Assembly: GCA_022885665.1 (NCBI GenBank)
Contig: JAGQDJ010000129.1
Coordinates: 90,978 to 154,977, forward strand
Length of the DNA stretch: 64,000 bases
Source: Triops longicaudatus
Taxonomy: Eukaryota > Arthropoda > Branchiopoda > Notostraca > Triopsidae
Reading direction: 5' to 3'
Shown here: piece by piece, positions 1 to 10,963 of the stretch
How positions within the stretch are numbered: position 1 is the stretch's first letter
Layout of the letters: each line of letters begins with the position of its first letter
The notes under the pieces: generated by a model
The model's database searches: none
Told to the model about the DNA's origin: nothing
Seen by the model: the letters and a program-made list of their open reading frames with translations, nothing else
Made by a program: the position numbers and the translations under genes

Positions 1-21
1 ATTCAAGACGCGTATTGAGGG

Positions 22-46
22 GGTTGTGGGGCGGCAGCCCCCAACC
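22..46. repeat. GC-rich imperfect hairpin
   Basis: GGTTGTGGGGC at 22-32 pairs with GCCCCCAACC at 37-46 around a 4-base loop, with one unpaired base. It is probably the end of an interspersed repeat cut by the window edge, but no second copy was found to prove that. Confidence 0.4.
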
Positions 47-139
47 TTCGCATCCTGTTTATTGTCATCTTGCTAACCCCAGGATTTGTTACTTCGTGCC
101 GCTTCGTATGTAACATACTGTCGCACACCATTCGAGAGT

Positions 140-250
140 AGGAGCAGCGAGAAGCGACAATATGTCGCAAAGTGCCACAAACGAAGCAGCATGAAGCGAC
201 AAGATGTGACCAGATGTGAAAGTATGTGACAGGGTGTGATAATATGTTCA
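140..250. repeat. Degenerate 10-bp-period tandem repeat
   Basis: The motif ATGTGAC, with variants ATGTGAA, GTGTGAT and ATGTTCA, starts at 204, 214, 224, 234 and 244, exactly 10 bp apart. Looser GAAGCGAC / TATGTCGC units precede it from about 140. Spacing is regular although the bases diverge. An unrelated reading frame on the minus strand across it is an artefact of the repeat. Confidence 0.5.
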
Positions 251-804
251 CATGAAGCAACAAAAAGTAGCTTTTAAGTGATTTTCTGTTACTTTCTGAA
301 ACACATTGTTACATACGATAGTTTATGTTACGTCGTGCTACCTTGTAGTGGCATGAAATGCCAAGAAGTGACAAAATGTATCTAAAAACTTGATCAATGT
401 ATTAACATGCATTTACGTGCATTTTTAGTGGTTACCATTTTCTGTTCCTGAGTTTTGAATGATTTACTACGGCTGTAAGAGCTCCAATATGGCCCATTCC
501 TTCGCAACGCCAGTAATGGATAAATTGGTCATCGTTAAACAGCAAAAATATGGCATGCAACTGCTCTACTACGTCACATCTGTTCCAAACCTGCTTTTAT
601 ATCTGAATCCGAAACTGACCAATGAGTGAACTGGAACGAAATCTAAGAATGATTTCTACACGCATCGTATTTCGACTAAATACAATAGGGAAAAGTCGCT
701 TTCATCACAAGTGTATTACAAAAATTGTTCTCAGCTACGAATTAAGTTAACCACCAATTTTCGCAAAGAACAAGCAGGGATAATCATGTTGACGTGGGTT
801 ACCT

Positions 805-3589
805 TTACTGATGCACAACTCTGATGGTAGACCTGCTCGTTACCATGATTACTCCATCATCTTGCAAATCTTTTAAGGCATCTTCAAACATTTCCCTTGT
901 TACGAGCTGGTACCAAACACAAAAAAATCCTTAGCATCTCGAAATTAACAACTTACGGAACAAGAAAACTTACCAATTGTGAGCCTTCCTTGAATTCGTT
1001 AAAAAGCTTCTGGAAATTTAAAGTACGAGACTGCGTTTTGGTCTCAATCAATTTTTTCAGTGCCTGGCCAATCTCAAGGCGACGTTTGCGGGAAGCTGCG
1101 CTCAACCCTGTCGTCAGAATTGACACATCAATCTTGCCTGATAAAGGATCCGTTGCTGATTGTTTCAACGCTTCCCGATGCAGCCTATCAAACACACAGC
1201 GCACAAGTAAAATCTATTTAAGTTTCCTGCAATGTCAATTACCTATTAGCTTCTTCCACATCAGCGACCTCTACCACGTCTGAGAAGCGTACTTTCGCGT
1301 GTGCTTCTGCTAAGCGAATCAAAGATTCGAGCTGTCTTGGATATGCAGATACTTGACCTCGACCACTGCCCACACGCCGCATGTCTACGTAAGCCTCTAC
1401 GAGACGCTCGGAGGCACCTTCGCTGAGCTGAGGGTGTACATACTCCTTGGCATAAGCCACGTAGTCACGGAAAAAGTCCATGTCCTAACCAAAATCAATG
1501 CCAATTTCATTGTTTAGTATTTGGAACAAACAAACTTAATGTTTAGATGTCGACATTTACTAAAGCCTTACAATCTCTTGTTCTTCTTCATCTTCCTGGG
1601 ATTTGTAATATAGCGACACCAAATGCCGGGCTAACCGCCGGTCGTAGATTTCATCTTGAGGATCCAGCATCAAGAAAATCAGGTCAAAACGTGAAAGCAA
1701 GGTGTGAGGCAATTGAATATTCTCAATGATGGTTTTGTTCTTGTTCCACTGAGATTCAACCGGGTTCGCGCCTGCCAAGATCGACGTCCGTGCGTTCAAC
1801 TGACAAATGATACCCGCTTTAGCGATACTCAAAGTCTGCTGTTCCATAACCTACAGTCAAAAACAGCCGAAACACCATTATAACTTGGACATGTTATAGA
1901 CACGACAACACCAACGAAGTTAGGCAAGTTCTTATATTACATGATCTCACAGAAAAAAATGCCAACTCGTTAAGTCAGTGAAAATCTAAAAAGGAGAAGT
2001 AAAAATAAATAAAATAAAATCAATCAAATATGACCTCAACCTCCAACAGACAAATTAAAAAATAACGTGCGCTTTTAATACTATCAATAGGAGTCTTAGT
2101 TCCACGTCGTTCATTACGCTTGAATGGCTAACACTTGTTTGCTAACGTACCTCATGAAGAATGCTGCGAGTAGAATCGTTCATCTTGTCAAACTCATCAA
2201 TGCAACAAACACCGTTGTCGGCTAAAACAAGTGCGCCACTAAAGGAAATAAAAATTTGACTTTGTGAAAACGGAATAGGATGATTTATTTCTTACGTTTG
2301 GAGCACCAGTTGGCGTGTGTCAGGGTCTTTCGTAATGTACGCCGTGAGACCGACAGCGGACGACCCTTTGCCGGAGGTGTACTGGGAACGCGGCATCAAG
2401 TTGTACACGTACTGCAACAGTTGGGATTTACTAGTACCGGGATCTCCGCATAACAAAATGTTGATCTCGGCCCTGAAAGCCCCACGGCCCGTGTGCACAA
2501 AGTCTTTCTTGGTACCTCCAAACAGCTGCAGTAAAATGCCCTTTTTGATGTCCATATTTTCGTAAATGGACGGAGCCACGGAATGAGCCAATCGTTCATA
2601 AACGTCTTCTTTCTCGGACAGTTCCTTTAATAATGCGACACGCTCGGGAGTAAAATGAGTGGTTTTCCTGAAAGTCCCATGCAAAGACATCAGTTCTACT
2701 TGTTTAAAATTAGTTATCGCAAGGCTTTACCCATCGTTCTCCTCTCGGAGACGATGCGAGTCGACTTTTCGGAAATGAACCACGTCAATGTGTGTTTTGT
2801 AGACCGAACGTACGTTCTGCATGCGTGGGTTCACGCGTAGGGGTAGGGCACGGTAAATGCCTGTCACCGTCACTCGGTCACCAGCTTGAACGGCATCCAC
2901 CAAGTCATTATGCGCATAGAGGCTCACATTGTAAGGAGTCTGGCCCGCAGGCATGTCTCCTAATAGAAGGAAAACAGACTCAGTTCTACATTTTCTCGTC
3001 CTTAATTAATATTTCTTGCCTGGTGCTTCTTGCAGCTTAATCTGTTGCTTATCCGTGAACTGCGACCGATTGTGCATCAGAGAGAAGGAATGGTTGGTAT
3101 TACAGTGCGTGCACAACGTTGGCTCACTAATACGACCACGGTCGATTTCCACAGTGACGGTAAACGAACATACATTACAACGGAAGAAAGCCTCACGCAT
3201 TTCAGGAATAATGTTGGAAGTTCGAATTACCATGCCACTGATACTTATGAGCTGATCAATATCTAAGAAATACAAAATGAAGTGAATGATTACAGAAGCA
3301 AGAAAAAATATACAAGTCTCGTTCGCTAAATGAAAAAAAGAAACTAACAGCAATGAGGTCCATTTCCCTCTACAAAGAAAAAATCTTAAACAAAAACAGA
3401 AATAGTCTTCAAATTCAATATAGAGCAGCAACTAATATAAAAAAAGTAGTAAAAGACCGTGAACTGAAAAATAAGCAACGAACTATATTAAAATCAGAAA
3501 ATAGCAAATTATCAGAAAAATCGAAATACCGAAAAAGTAAAATGTTTTCGTTCAGAAATAAAAACCCCGAAAGGCGAAAAACTACGATC

Positions 3590-3622
<33 letters not shown>

Positions 3623-4648
3623 CTACTTTTGACAATACATGCGTAAGTTCAGTTTTACCTTCAGGATTTAAAGACCGCATATTCTTTGTTTTATCTGCGT
3701 TAAATGGCCGAACTTGAATCTGGTGACTGAGAATTGCATCCGGATATTTGTCAAAAAACATTTCATTGATGGCCATATCCAAGGTTGGAATCACTTCTTG
3801 GGGGTAGCATATCAGCTGCCGGTACAGTTCGCCACTAAAAGCTCGTAAGTGAGCGCAGTTGACGTTAAGGAAAGGTATTTCAAGCGTGAAAATTTCTTCA
3901 AGTTTTTGAAGGTAGAGTGGGCGAGTAGAATCAATGCTTTCCATCTGCTCGTCTTCTTCCGTGCGGGGGTCAATATACTCAAGGATGAATTTCTTAAACT
4001 TTTGCTTGCATTCGTTCACCACTACGTCGGTACCCCAAATCACCAACTGGGGCCCAGCAGGTTCAGGAGCAGCATCAACTTCCATGGCATTCTCGGGTAC
4101 GGGCTCCAAGTTGACTTGACGCAAGAAACGCTCGGAGCGAATGTCAGGTCTCTGGCGGATGGGCGTTCCGCGGGTTCCCGTACGCGGCGTACGCAAAGAC
4201 GAAAGGGAACTGGGCGTCCCATAGTTCAAGGGAGAGCTCAAATCCACATCGTTAATAACTATAACGAGAGATACATGATAAGAGCAGATGTACCGCTATC
4301 CCTTTATTTAAACTTGTATGATTTATTGACGATGTTCCCTTCCGCAACGAAACTCTTACTTATTCCTGGGCCGGGGCTCCGAGGTTCATGTCTTGGAGTC
4401 GAAGGAACAGACGGAGGTAGAGGCTCCACACCATCCATCTCTGATGTAGCTCCGGACATTCTTCGACTCCGGGAACCATTCACACTCTCGTGGGCAGGGG
4501 AAGCACCACCTCTGCTGGGCGTGTTTCTGGATGAACGTCGACTGGGTGTTCCGGCATTTGAACCTGCACCCGATGCTTTACTAGGAGTATTATTGCTGGC
4601 ACCTGATAAACGGCTGCTGCTCCGTTTACTACGTGCGGGAGACGACAT
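805..4648 (-). CDS. MCM4: DNA replication licensing factor MCM4
   Basis: MCM4 is an AAA+ subunit of the MCM2-7 replicative helicase, which is loaded at origins and unwinds DNA in the nucleus. Exons (high to low): 4648-4360, 4258-3659, 3262-3020, 2959-2731, 2667-2296, 2238-2151, 1850-1572, 1484-1243, 1184-974, 906-805. They join in phase to 884 residues; human MCM4 has 863. Visible are a Ser/Arg/Pro-rich N-tail (about 1-95, typical of kinase targets), a zinc finger with C325, C328, C347 and C350, Walker A GDPGTSKS near 528, Walker B CIDEF near 590-594, and the arginine finger LSRFD near R661. Intron 3 (3019-2960) has a GC donor, CAG|GCAAGA, with a normal AG acceptor; every other intron is GT-AG. 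The start is the first ATG before the conserved Ser/Pro-rich tail. Identification is near certain from almost unbroken family identity in the ATPase core. Confidence 0.97.
3595..3622. repeat. A28 homopolymer in MCM4 intron 2
   Basis: A run of 28 A on the plus strand, so poly-T in the sense of MCM4, about 40 bp inside intron 2 (3658-3263). The flanks are also A-rich. It is either a microsatellite or the tail of an old retroposon; no body of an element is recognisable. Confidence 0.7.
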
Positions 4649-4869
4649 GGCGAAAAATTACCTGTTGCAAGAGCGATTTTTTTTAATTCTATCCGATTTA
4701 ACTTTTTTATTACCCTTGTGTGCAATTGTTAAGTGTTCGTCAATTGTAAAAGAGATACCGTAAATGAAGTGCTTACTTACGTAAGAAAATAAGCTTTCCA
4801 AACAACAAGGCACGACAACAAAGCACACGTCCACATCCACTTTACAACAACAACGGGATCCTGAAAAGA

Positions 4870-4877
4870 GCGGGAAG
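4870..4877 (-). promoter_or_regulatory. Possible E2F site upstream of MCM4
   Basis: GCGGGAAG on the plus strand reads CTTCCCGC for the minus strand, one base off the E2F consensus TTTSSCGC. It lies about 220 bp upstream of the MCM4 start codon. MCM genes are classic E2F targets in animals, so position and motif agree, but an 8-mer is weak evidence by itself. Confidence 0.3.
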
Positions 4878-4943
4878 GGCAACCATGATGATAAAGGCGG
4901 GCCCTTCATACAGCTTGAGAAAAAGACTGGCTTAGGCGAGCTA

Positions 4944-4951
4944 TGACGTCA
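4944..4951. promoter_or_regulatory. Palindromic CRE-like site
   Basis: TGACGTCA, the full cAMP-response-element/ATF palindrome, lies about 300 bp upstream of the MCM4 start. It is consistent with a proximal promoter but unproven. Confidence 0.25.
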
Positions 4952-4959
4952 AAGGGAGT

Positions 4960-7080
4960 TACAGTACCTCGTAAAGTTTAAATTATGAGAAATCTCCTAA
5001 TTTAATAACATTTCACAACATAATACATCATTTGACGTAAATCTTCCTGCATTAATATTCAAACAACCCAAGCTTTATAATGCCTGTTTAACAGAAGTTT
5101 TAGGTATCCAAAAGCTCATGACATCTTCAGATCAATTGCCTTTCTTATGTTCGAAAGATATTATATTTGCCGAATGCTTCAGCGTGAGCCGAGTAAAAAA
5201 AATAGCTTTCACATTGGAAAGGATTCGGTTAGTCTGCATTTCATGCCAGGACACGCGCGTCGTAGCCACATTTCCTTGCTCCTTATCAAGGTTATTGAAA
5301 AGGTTAGACCGTCGTGGTCGCTAAGTTTCCAGGGTTTACGTCATTGGAATGCAGCCAATCAGCGTGAAGATCCACAAAAGGGACAGCTAGTCATCGTAAA
5401 TATTATGGTCTGACTTGAAATTTGATTTTATCACGCACACGTCTGCTGATTCTTGTACCTATTTCTCAGAATGTAATACATTTTGTAAAATCGCCATCTT
5501 CGTAATATATTTTCCCGTACTAACAATAAAATAGTACCGAGAAGCGCTGTTGGTTAGAAACGTTAAAAAAGAGAAAAAAATTAAGAAATAAGAATGCGAA
5601 TGCAATCAGTAATCAAAAATTTCTACCACATGATTCATAAAACATGGTTTTGTGTTGAAACGTGTTTCCACTAATATTTGTTATTTTTAAGATCGGATAT
5701 TGTGACTTGTAGGCTAATATAATTGAAGAAAATGAAAGGTAATGATATTGGATAAAATGAAAAATAAGTAAAGCCTTCAAAGTTTACGAACATAGCAAAC
5801 ATAGCACACTCTCTGTCAAGGAGGAGCGCATAACAGGTGATGTCTGTTCTTACTAGCTCAGTCCTTTCGAAACGCGCATTCCAATAACGTCACTGTTCAA
5901 CGCCATCCGCGTTTCCCGCCACGAGACGGCCTAACGTTTTAAATAAACTTGCCTTCTTATGACTACCACCATCCCTCTAACGTCCTTGCTGTGAATGTGC
6001 GTATCCCGTAGATAGCGTATCCTAAGCCCCTTGGCACCGCCTTTCTATTATCAAACTACTTCGTGGCTTTTGTCGTCCTCTGAAGAGCAGCCTTGGCGTA
6101 ACGTGAGTTAGCTCTACACATGCGTTGGTTATCTTGCGTAGATGCGGCATTGGAAAATAGCGCACACGTCTTCACACGTCTTTTAATCTATTTTATATGT
6201 CTTATGTAAGTCTATCGACATTTGGGAAGTCTTACAAATGTCTTATACACGCAATTGTGGTATTTGGGTTTCGACTAAGCACAGGTAGTTTTCGAGAAAA
6301 AAATTGCAATACACAGCCTCTGTATGTGTTTAACATCGTTTCTTATCAGCAGGAAGACATAACGTATTTTCTCGGCGTGTTGATCACATGTCACTTTTCA
6401 GTACTGTTTGAAAACACGTTGTCTACATTAAAGCCAATTAGACCTATTTCAAAATCATCACGCAGCATATCCATAGCACGCGGTTTCCACTGAACCTACG
6501 CCTCAGCGGTGTAACGGCGCATGCTACGAACCCTTCTCCCTTTTTCCTCATAAGCAACGCTTCTCCACTCGCGGCTTCAGTTAACGCGAAGAAAGTCCAG
6601 GAACGTATCCCTTGTGTAAACTGCAGGCTGGCATATCAGTATAGGACCCAAGGTAAGCCGGGCACAGTTACTGGAAATCGACTTGTAGCCTTTCTTCGCC
6701 TCCCTATTATGCTTTTATCCTGTGATTACGTGTACAAGAATAAAGAAATGCAGCTCCCTTGACAGTTAGAACGTGAATCTTTTTTCACTCCAAAGGCTGG
6801 TTATCGCGTTAGGCAAAAAAGCTCCGAAACTTTAGTCCAAGTTTTGTAACATTGCACGCTTTCAGTTTTCACTGAAAGTATACTTCAACAAGTGAAATTT
6901 TAGAAACGTGCTGAACCTCGGGATAGAGCAGTTTGAAAGTGAATTTGCCAGCTCTTATCAAGCCTGAACAAGTGATCGTTTGGCGTCGTCACGTTATATT
7001 CGTAATAATTATTCGTCGTCACAAAAAAACGTACAAGCTAAAATAGCTTATGGAAGTAAAACTTTCCGGAAAATTTAGTT
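4960..7080. other. Intergenic, between divergent MCM4 and the ABHD side
   Basis: Contains only short open frames without recognisable similarity. A GC-richer segment near 5850-6110 includes TTTCCCGC at 5912-5919, a perfect E2F-type core, and may be a distal promoter or regulatory element. A degenerate repeat lies at 6155-6245. Confidence 0.5.
6155..6245. repeat. Degenerate repeats of an (A)TGTCTT / ACGTCTT motif
   Basis: CACACGTCTT occurs at least once and is echoed immediately, followed by TATGTCTTATG, AAGTCTATC, GAAGTCTTAC and ATGTCTTATAC within 90 bp. The units share GTCT with irregular spacing, so this is a decayed tandem array or a transposon terminus with sub-terminal repeats. Confidence 0.35.
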
Positions 7081-7105
7081 ATTGTAACAACTAACCAGAA
7101 GAGGA

Positions 7106-7393
7106 ATGCGACCACTGTATCTCGGATTCGCTGCGCTGACACTAGTCGGCATTGAGACATTGCAAACCTCTGCGAATTTGAAAGAACTTGAAGAACAAGA
7201 ATGCGTACGGTCAACGTCGAAGGAGTTCTGCGAAACCCCCGAAAATGATCTCGGAAACGGCACGGAATCGGCCGGGACATCGTAAGTAGTAAATCCTGAT
7301 TCATTGTTATTAGACAAGTTTCTACAGAATAACCGAAACAAAGACCTCTTTTTAAATTATAGTAGTAACAAAAAACTAGCCAAGCCTCTTTAG
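7106..7393 (+). CDS. Possible small secreted-peptide gene, two exons
   Basis: An ATG at 7106 opens a frame beginning MRPLYLGFAALTLVGI, a convincing signal-peptide shape (Arg followed by a hydrophobic core, likely cleavage after QTSA). An acidic stretch follows with two Cys and one NGT glycosylation site. At 7281 the frame meets a strong donor, TC|GTAAGT. Splicing to the acceptor AAATTATAG at 7361-7362 continues the frame for ten codons to a TAG at 7391-7393, giving about 69 residues. No family is recognised. Two other frames are also open over the same bases, including an 88-codon minus-strand frame, so this may be chance. It could also be a first exon with a distant partner. Confidence 0.25.
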
Positions 7394-7684
7394 CCCCTCC
7401 TTGTGGGCCTTCTAGTTTTGTCTTGTCATGCTGACGGCGCATGCACACAGACGGTCGGACGTTACGGAACTAAACATTATAAAGTGACAACAGTAACTAG
7501 CAACGTGCCTGGTTAAAGAAAAAGATTTAAAAATCTCGAGGTAGAGTGCAATAACTGTCAGTGCGTGCCGAGGCGTAGGTCAGTACAATTTTAGTCCGCA
7601 TGCAGCTTCTTAAGTAGCATTAGTCACCCGTTTCGCTCGACTTGTGTTACATAATATTTTGCGTCTTATAGATAACATACGAGA

Positions 7685-9521
7685 ATGGGTCTTCGTGAAG
7701 AGACGGATCTCGCCCTTGAAGTGCAGGATAGGTTTGTAACTGTCGAAACTTTCTAGCGGATGGCATGTTAAAAGCGCAGTTCATCTCATTTACACTGTTT
7801 GATTGGTAATATGCAAGTAGTGAACAGTTTTATATTTTCTGTTTTCGTTTTAGCTGGTTTGGCAATTGGCTGAGGTGGTGTCCAACTTCGATGTCCTTAC
7901 TACGAGCGGCGGAGAAGCGGATTTTTTCATGTATGGCATTTATTTTTTACGTACAGTTTGTGTGGTTCTTATGTGTCTTTTGATTTGATTATTTGGCAGA
8001 TTTGAAGGTATCGTACACAGCAAGGTACGTGGATATTGGTCCTGTCGTTGGAGGCACGCCGAATAAAATATGGACAGTGTCGCTGAACGAAAATTCAAAG
8101 AAAACTCCCTTAGTTTTGCTACACGGTTTTGCATCTGGTGTAGGCCTATGGATCCTGAATCTGCAAGCTTTCGCATCCCGACGTCCTGTTTATGCAATCG
8201 ACCTGTTGGGTATAATACATGTCTTTCGTAACCAATGCTGTCTTACATAACAAATGCCATTCGTAGGATTTGGTAGAAGCTCTCGTCCCAGCTTCAGTCG
8301 CGATGGTCTGGCAGCCGAGGATGAATTAGTGCAGTCAATTGAAAGTTGGAGGCAAAAAGTGGGGTTGGACAAGATTATACTCTTGGGTCACAGTATGGGT
8401 GGCTTTTTAGCTTCATCGTATGCCATTAAACATCCTGACAGGTATTAGGTCCCTATGAAGCATTTCTGTCCAACAGAATCCTGAATTTTGACACTTCAGG
8501 CTCTCCCACCTCATTTTGGCTGATCCTTGGGGTTTCCCAGAACGACCAGAGAATTTGGAATCTCGGTATCAAATTCCATTTTGGGTAAAAGGAATAGCGT
8601 ATCTTATTCAACCCTTCAATCCGTTGTGGATACTCCGCGCAGCTGGTCCGTGGGGTAAGCCCAAGCTCTTTTGGAACAAATTAAGGCATGTAACAGTTTA
8701 TTGTTCTACAGGGCCCGGTTTGGTTTCTAAAGCAAGACCTGATATTATTCAGAAATTTTCTCAAATGGTATATGACGCCCACGAAAGTATTCCTACGTAC
8801 ATTTATCACTGCAACGCCCAAACACCCTCGTAAGCCCTAGTTAGTTTTTAAATTGGATTAAGATAACAGTAAGTAACGCTTAATTACATTTATTCTTAAT
8901 ATTGTAGAGGAGAAGCTGCCTTCCATGCAATGATGGCGAATTTCGGATGGGCAAAACATCCCATGGTTCACAGGATTGAAAACTTGAAGCCGCAAGTTCC
9001 AATCACGTTTATATATGGCGCTCGCTCTTGGGTTGATCGAACGTCCGGAGAGCAAATTCAAAGAGTTCGACGACAGAATGGCTCTTACGTTGACGTCCAT
9101 GTAAGCTTTTGCAAGTACTTGTGAAGAATTCAAGTTCGACTTGGGTTTATGTATGATATTCAGCAAAGAGAGCATAGCAGTTTGCTTTTCTACTTGTATT
9201 TACGAATAGAATAATAGGTTGTGAACCTCCTTGTTTTCATGTTACAAACATTGCTTTTCTTGTAATTTTCAGGTGATTGCCCGAGCTGGCCATCATGTTT
9301 ATGCCGATCGCTACGAGCTGTTCAACGATTTGGTTTGCAACGCATGTGACATCGTAGACCGGGCACAAGATTCGGTTGCAATTCCGACAGAAACCGTAAT
9401 AGATCCATTGAACGAAAAAGTCATATTTGAAAAGGACGAAGCCAAAAGGAAGGCGGAACCGCATACAGGTGTAGGCCAAGCAGTGCTAGATCAGCTCGAA
9501 CCTATCGAAACAGTGCCGTAA
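7685..9521 (+). CDS. ABHD5: ABHD4/ABHD5-family alpha/beta-hydrolase
   Basis: Exons: 7685-7731, 7854-7930, 8000-8209, 8267-8441, 8500-8654, 8712-8829, 8908-9100, 9273-9521; phases agree and give 407 residues. The family acts at lipid droplets and membranes: ABHD5 (CGI-58) activates triglyceride lipase, ABHD4 hydrolyses N-acyl phospholipids. Visible are a Trp-rich amphipathic N-terminus (W17, W21, W24) like the CGI-58 droplet anchor, an oxyanion HGF at 83-85, the nucleophile elbow GHSMG with S154, and H332-x4-D337, which holds the catalytic His and the HX4D motif. Vertebrate ABHD5 has Asn instead of the nucleophile Ser, so this protein keeps a hydrolase-competent site, as ABHD4 and other invertebrate members do. 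The C-terminus extends about 50 polar residues beyond vertebrate ABHD5. The tail meets GPALPP1 head-on. Confidence 0.94.
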
Positions 9522-9608
9522 TGTATTAGTATATAATTTGCGAATGTCTATTGACGTATGGCCAGTCTTGGAGCTTTGTTATGTAAATAATTGTATTACA
9601 ACCTTGGA

Positions 9609-9614
9609 AATAAA
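9609..9614 (+). terminator. Poly(A) signal of the ABHD gene
   Basis: AATAAA lies 88 bp after the ABHD stop codon, the only consensus hexamer between the two convergent genes on this strand. Confidence 0.6.
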
Positions 9615-9779
9615 CGAGAAGTGTATTATTCACTATTAGCTTTGCTTACTTTGTGAACTTTCGGAATAACTAGAATTATAGCTTTCCACTCATCATTTAC
9701 CACGAATCCTTTACTGAAAAGTTTCAAAATTTCTGAAGCCGGGGAGAGGTGTGTAACACGTGTATTAAGAGCTTCGTTA

Positions 9780-10963
9780 TTACAAAAATTTCTGGCTACC
9801 GCCAGCAAAGCGACCGTCCAATTGTTTGGAACGCTGTATAAAAGCTTTTCTTTTGGCTTCATCGAGCTGATTCGCCTGCAAATCCCTGTCTCGATCAAAT
9901 GGTACACGTTCCGTGACAGTTTTGCCCTCCTCTTTCTATAAAAACCCGGGATTTAGACCAAAACTCAATCCAATAACACAATCAAACATTCTTACCAATT
10001 TTCTCTTTCTTTCCTTCTCGTGGATTTCCATCAATGTTTCCTTTCTTCTCTTGGAATCGTGTTCTTTAATTACAGCTTCCAACTCGGCGTTACGTTTTCT
10101 TTCTTGCGCTTGCCTTAACAATGTTGTTTCCTTCTCTTTTTGTTTCTTGTCACTGCTCTTTGGTGGCTATACGAGGTATTACTCTCAAGCGAAAGTTGCA
10201 ACAAAATATGTCTAAACTTACTTCAGAGTTCGGAGCCTGGGTCCATTCCTCTCGACCGACTATCTCAGGCTTCGTGACGCGGTTGAACGTTCGCGGTCCT
10301 AGACCAAACGCTTGAGATTTAACCTCGGGCAATTCCAACATCCAAGTTTCACGGGTGGGCTGCTCCACTTCATCCTAAGTAGTGATTAAAGTAGTAAGCT
10401 TATTGCCGCTGTAACTGAACGAATGGCTTACTCTTGCCGTCAGCTTATTTTTCATAGTATGTGCGCGATGTTCAAACTCGTCGGCCGCCGAATACGAGGC
10501 ACGTTGTGCTCCCGGTGGTAATGGCCCAATTATGTCTTCGTCGTCGGACTCCGATTCTGAACTTTGGTCTGCTTTTTGTCCCCTGATGAAAGTCAGTAAA
10601 TTAAAGCTAAAGAGACAATATTCTAGCTTGACCCTTGCTTGGAAGTTGCAGAAAGCCAGGAGGAAAAGCCGGACCCACTTTTCGTTTCCCATTAGCGGGT
10701 TCATCTTCTATCGGGGATTTATTTTTCTTCTGACTCAAATTTGGCGGAAGTGCAGGTCCGTAAGCTTGTTCTGCTTCTGTGTTTTCTGTTTCTGCCTTAT
10801 TTTTGACCGTGTCAGCCTCTGGTCGCTTAAGGAGATGCGGTGGTAGTGCAGGACCATAAAGATCCTCCTCTTCTTCTGTTGTGTCTTTCGCCACCTCTTG
10901 CTCTTCGGTATCTTCTTGTCGTTTCCTAAGGTGTGGGGGAAGGGCAGGGCCAATGAATGACAT
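9780..10963 (-). CDS. GPALPP1: GPALPP motifs-containing protein 1 homologue
   Basis: Exons (high to low): 10963-10633, about 10568-10432, 10374-10222, 10166-9996, 9935-9780, giving about 315 residues. The N-terminal exon carries four GPA(L/F)PP repeats separated by acidic linkers. Later exons carry DEDIIGPLPPG, the conserved RETWMLELP and FGLGPRTF blocks, a Lys/Glu-rich coiled segment, and a C-terminus with VPFDRDRDL and a final QKFL, all matching human GPALPP1 in order. The family's molecular role is poorly known. The first intron is uncertain: the donor looks like G|GTCAAG, but the best-looking acceptor (TTTCATCAG, 10581) breaks the phase. Acceptors at 10569-10570 or 10572-10573 keep it. 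The start is the ATG of MSFIGPALPP; an earlier in-frame start would add an unconserved leader. Confidence 0.88.

Larger units (their letters stand above)
1..804. other. 3' flank of MCM4, no gene
   Basis: No coding frame here shows recognisable similarity. The stretch lies downstream of the MCM4 stop codon, which reads on the minus strand, and must contain its 3' UTR. I could not find a clear AATAAA on the minus strand close to the stop. It holds a GC-rich hairpin at the extreme left edge and a degenerate 10-bp-period repeat, both listed separately. Confidence 0.6.

Noticed and set aside
3..263. 86-codon minus-strand frame at the left edge
   Set aside because: It coincides with the 10-bp-period repeat and its peptide is a repeat translation (TYFHIWSHLVAS...), not a protein.
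3353..4763. Plus-strand frames of 97 and 304 codons across MCM4
   Set aside because: They are shadows of MCM4 exons 1-2 and intron 2; the minus-strand reading matches the whole family alignment.
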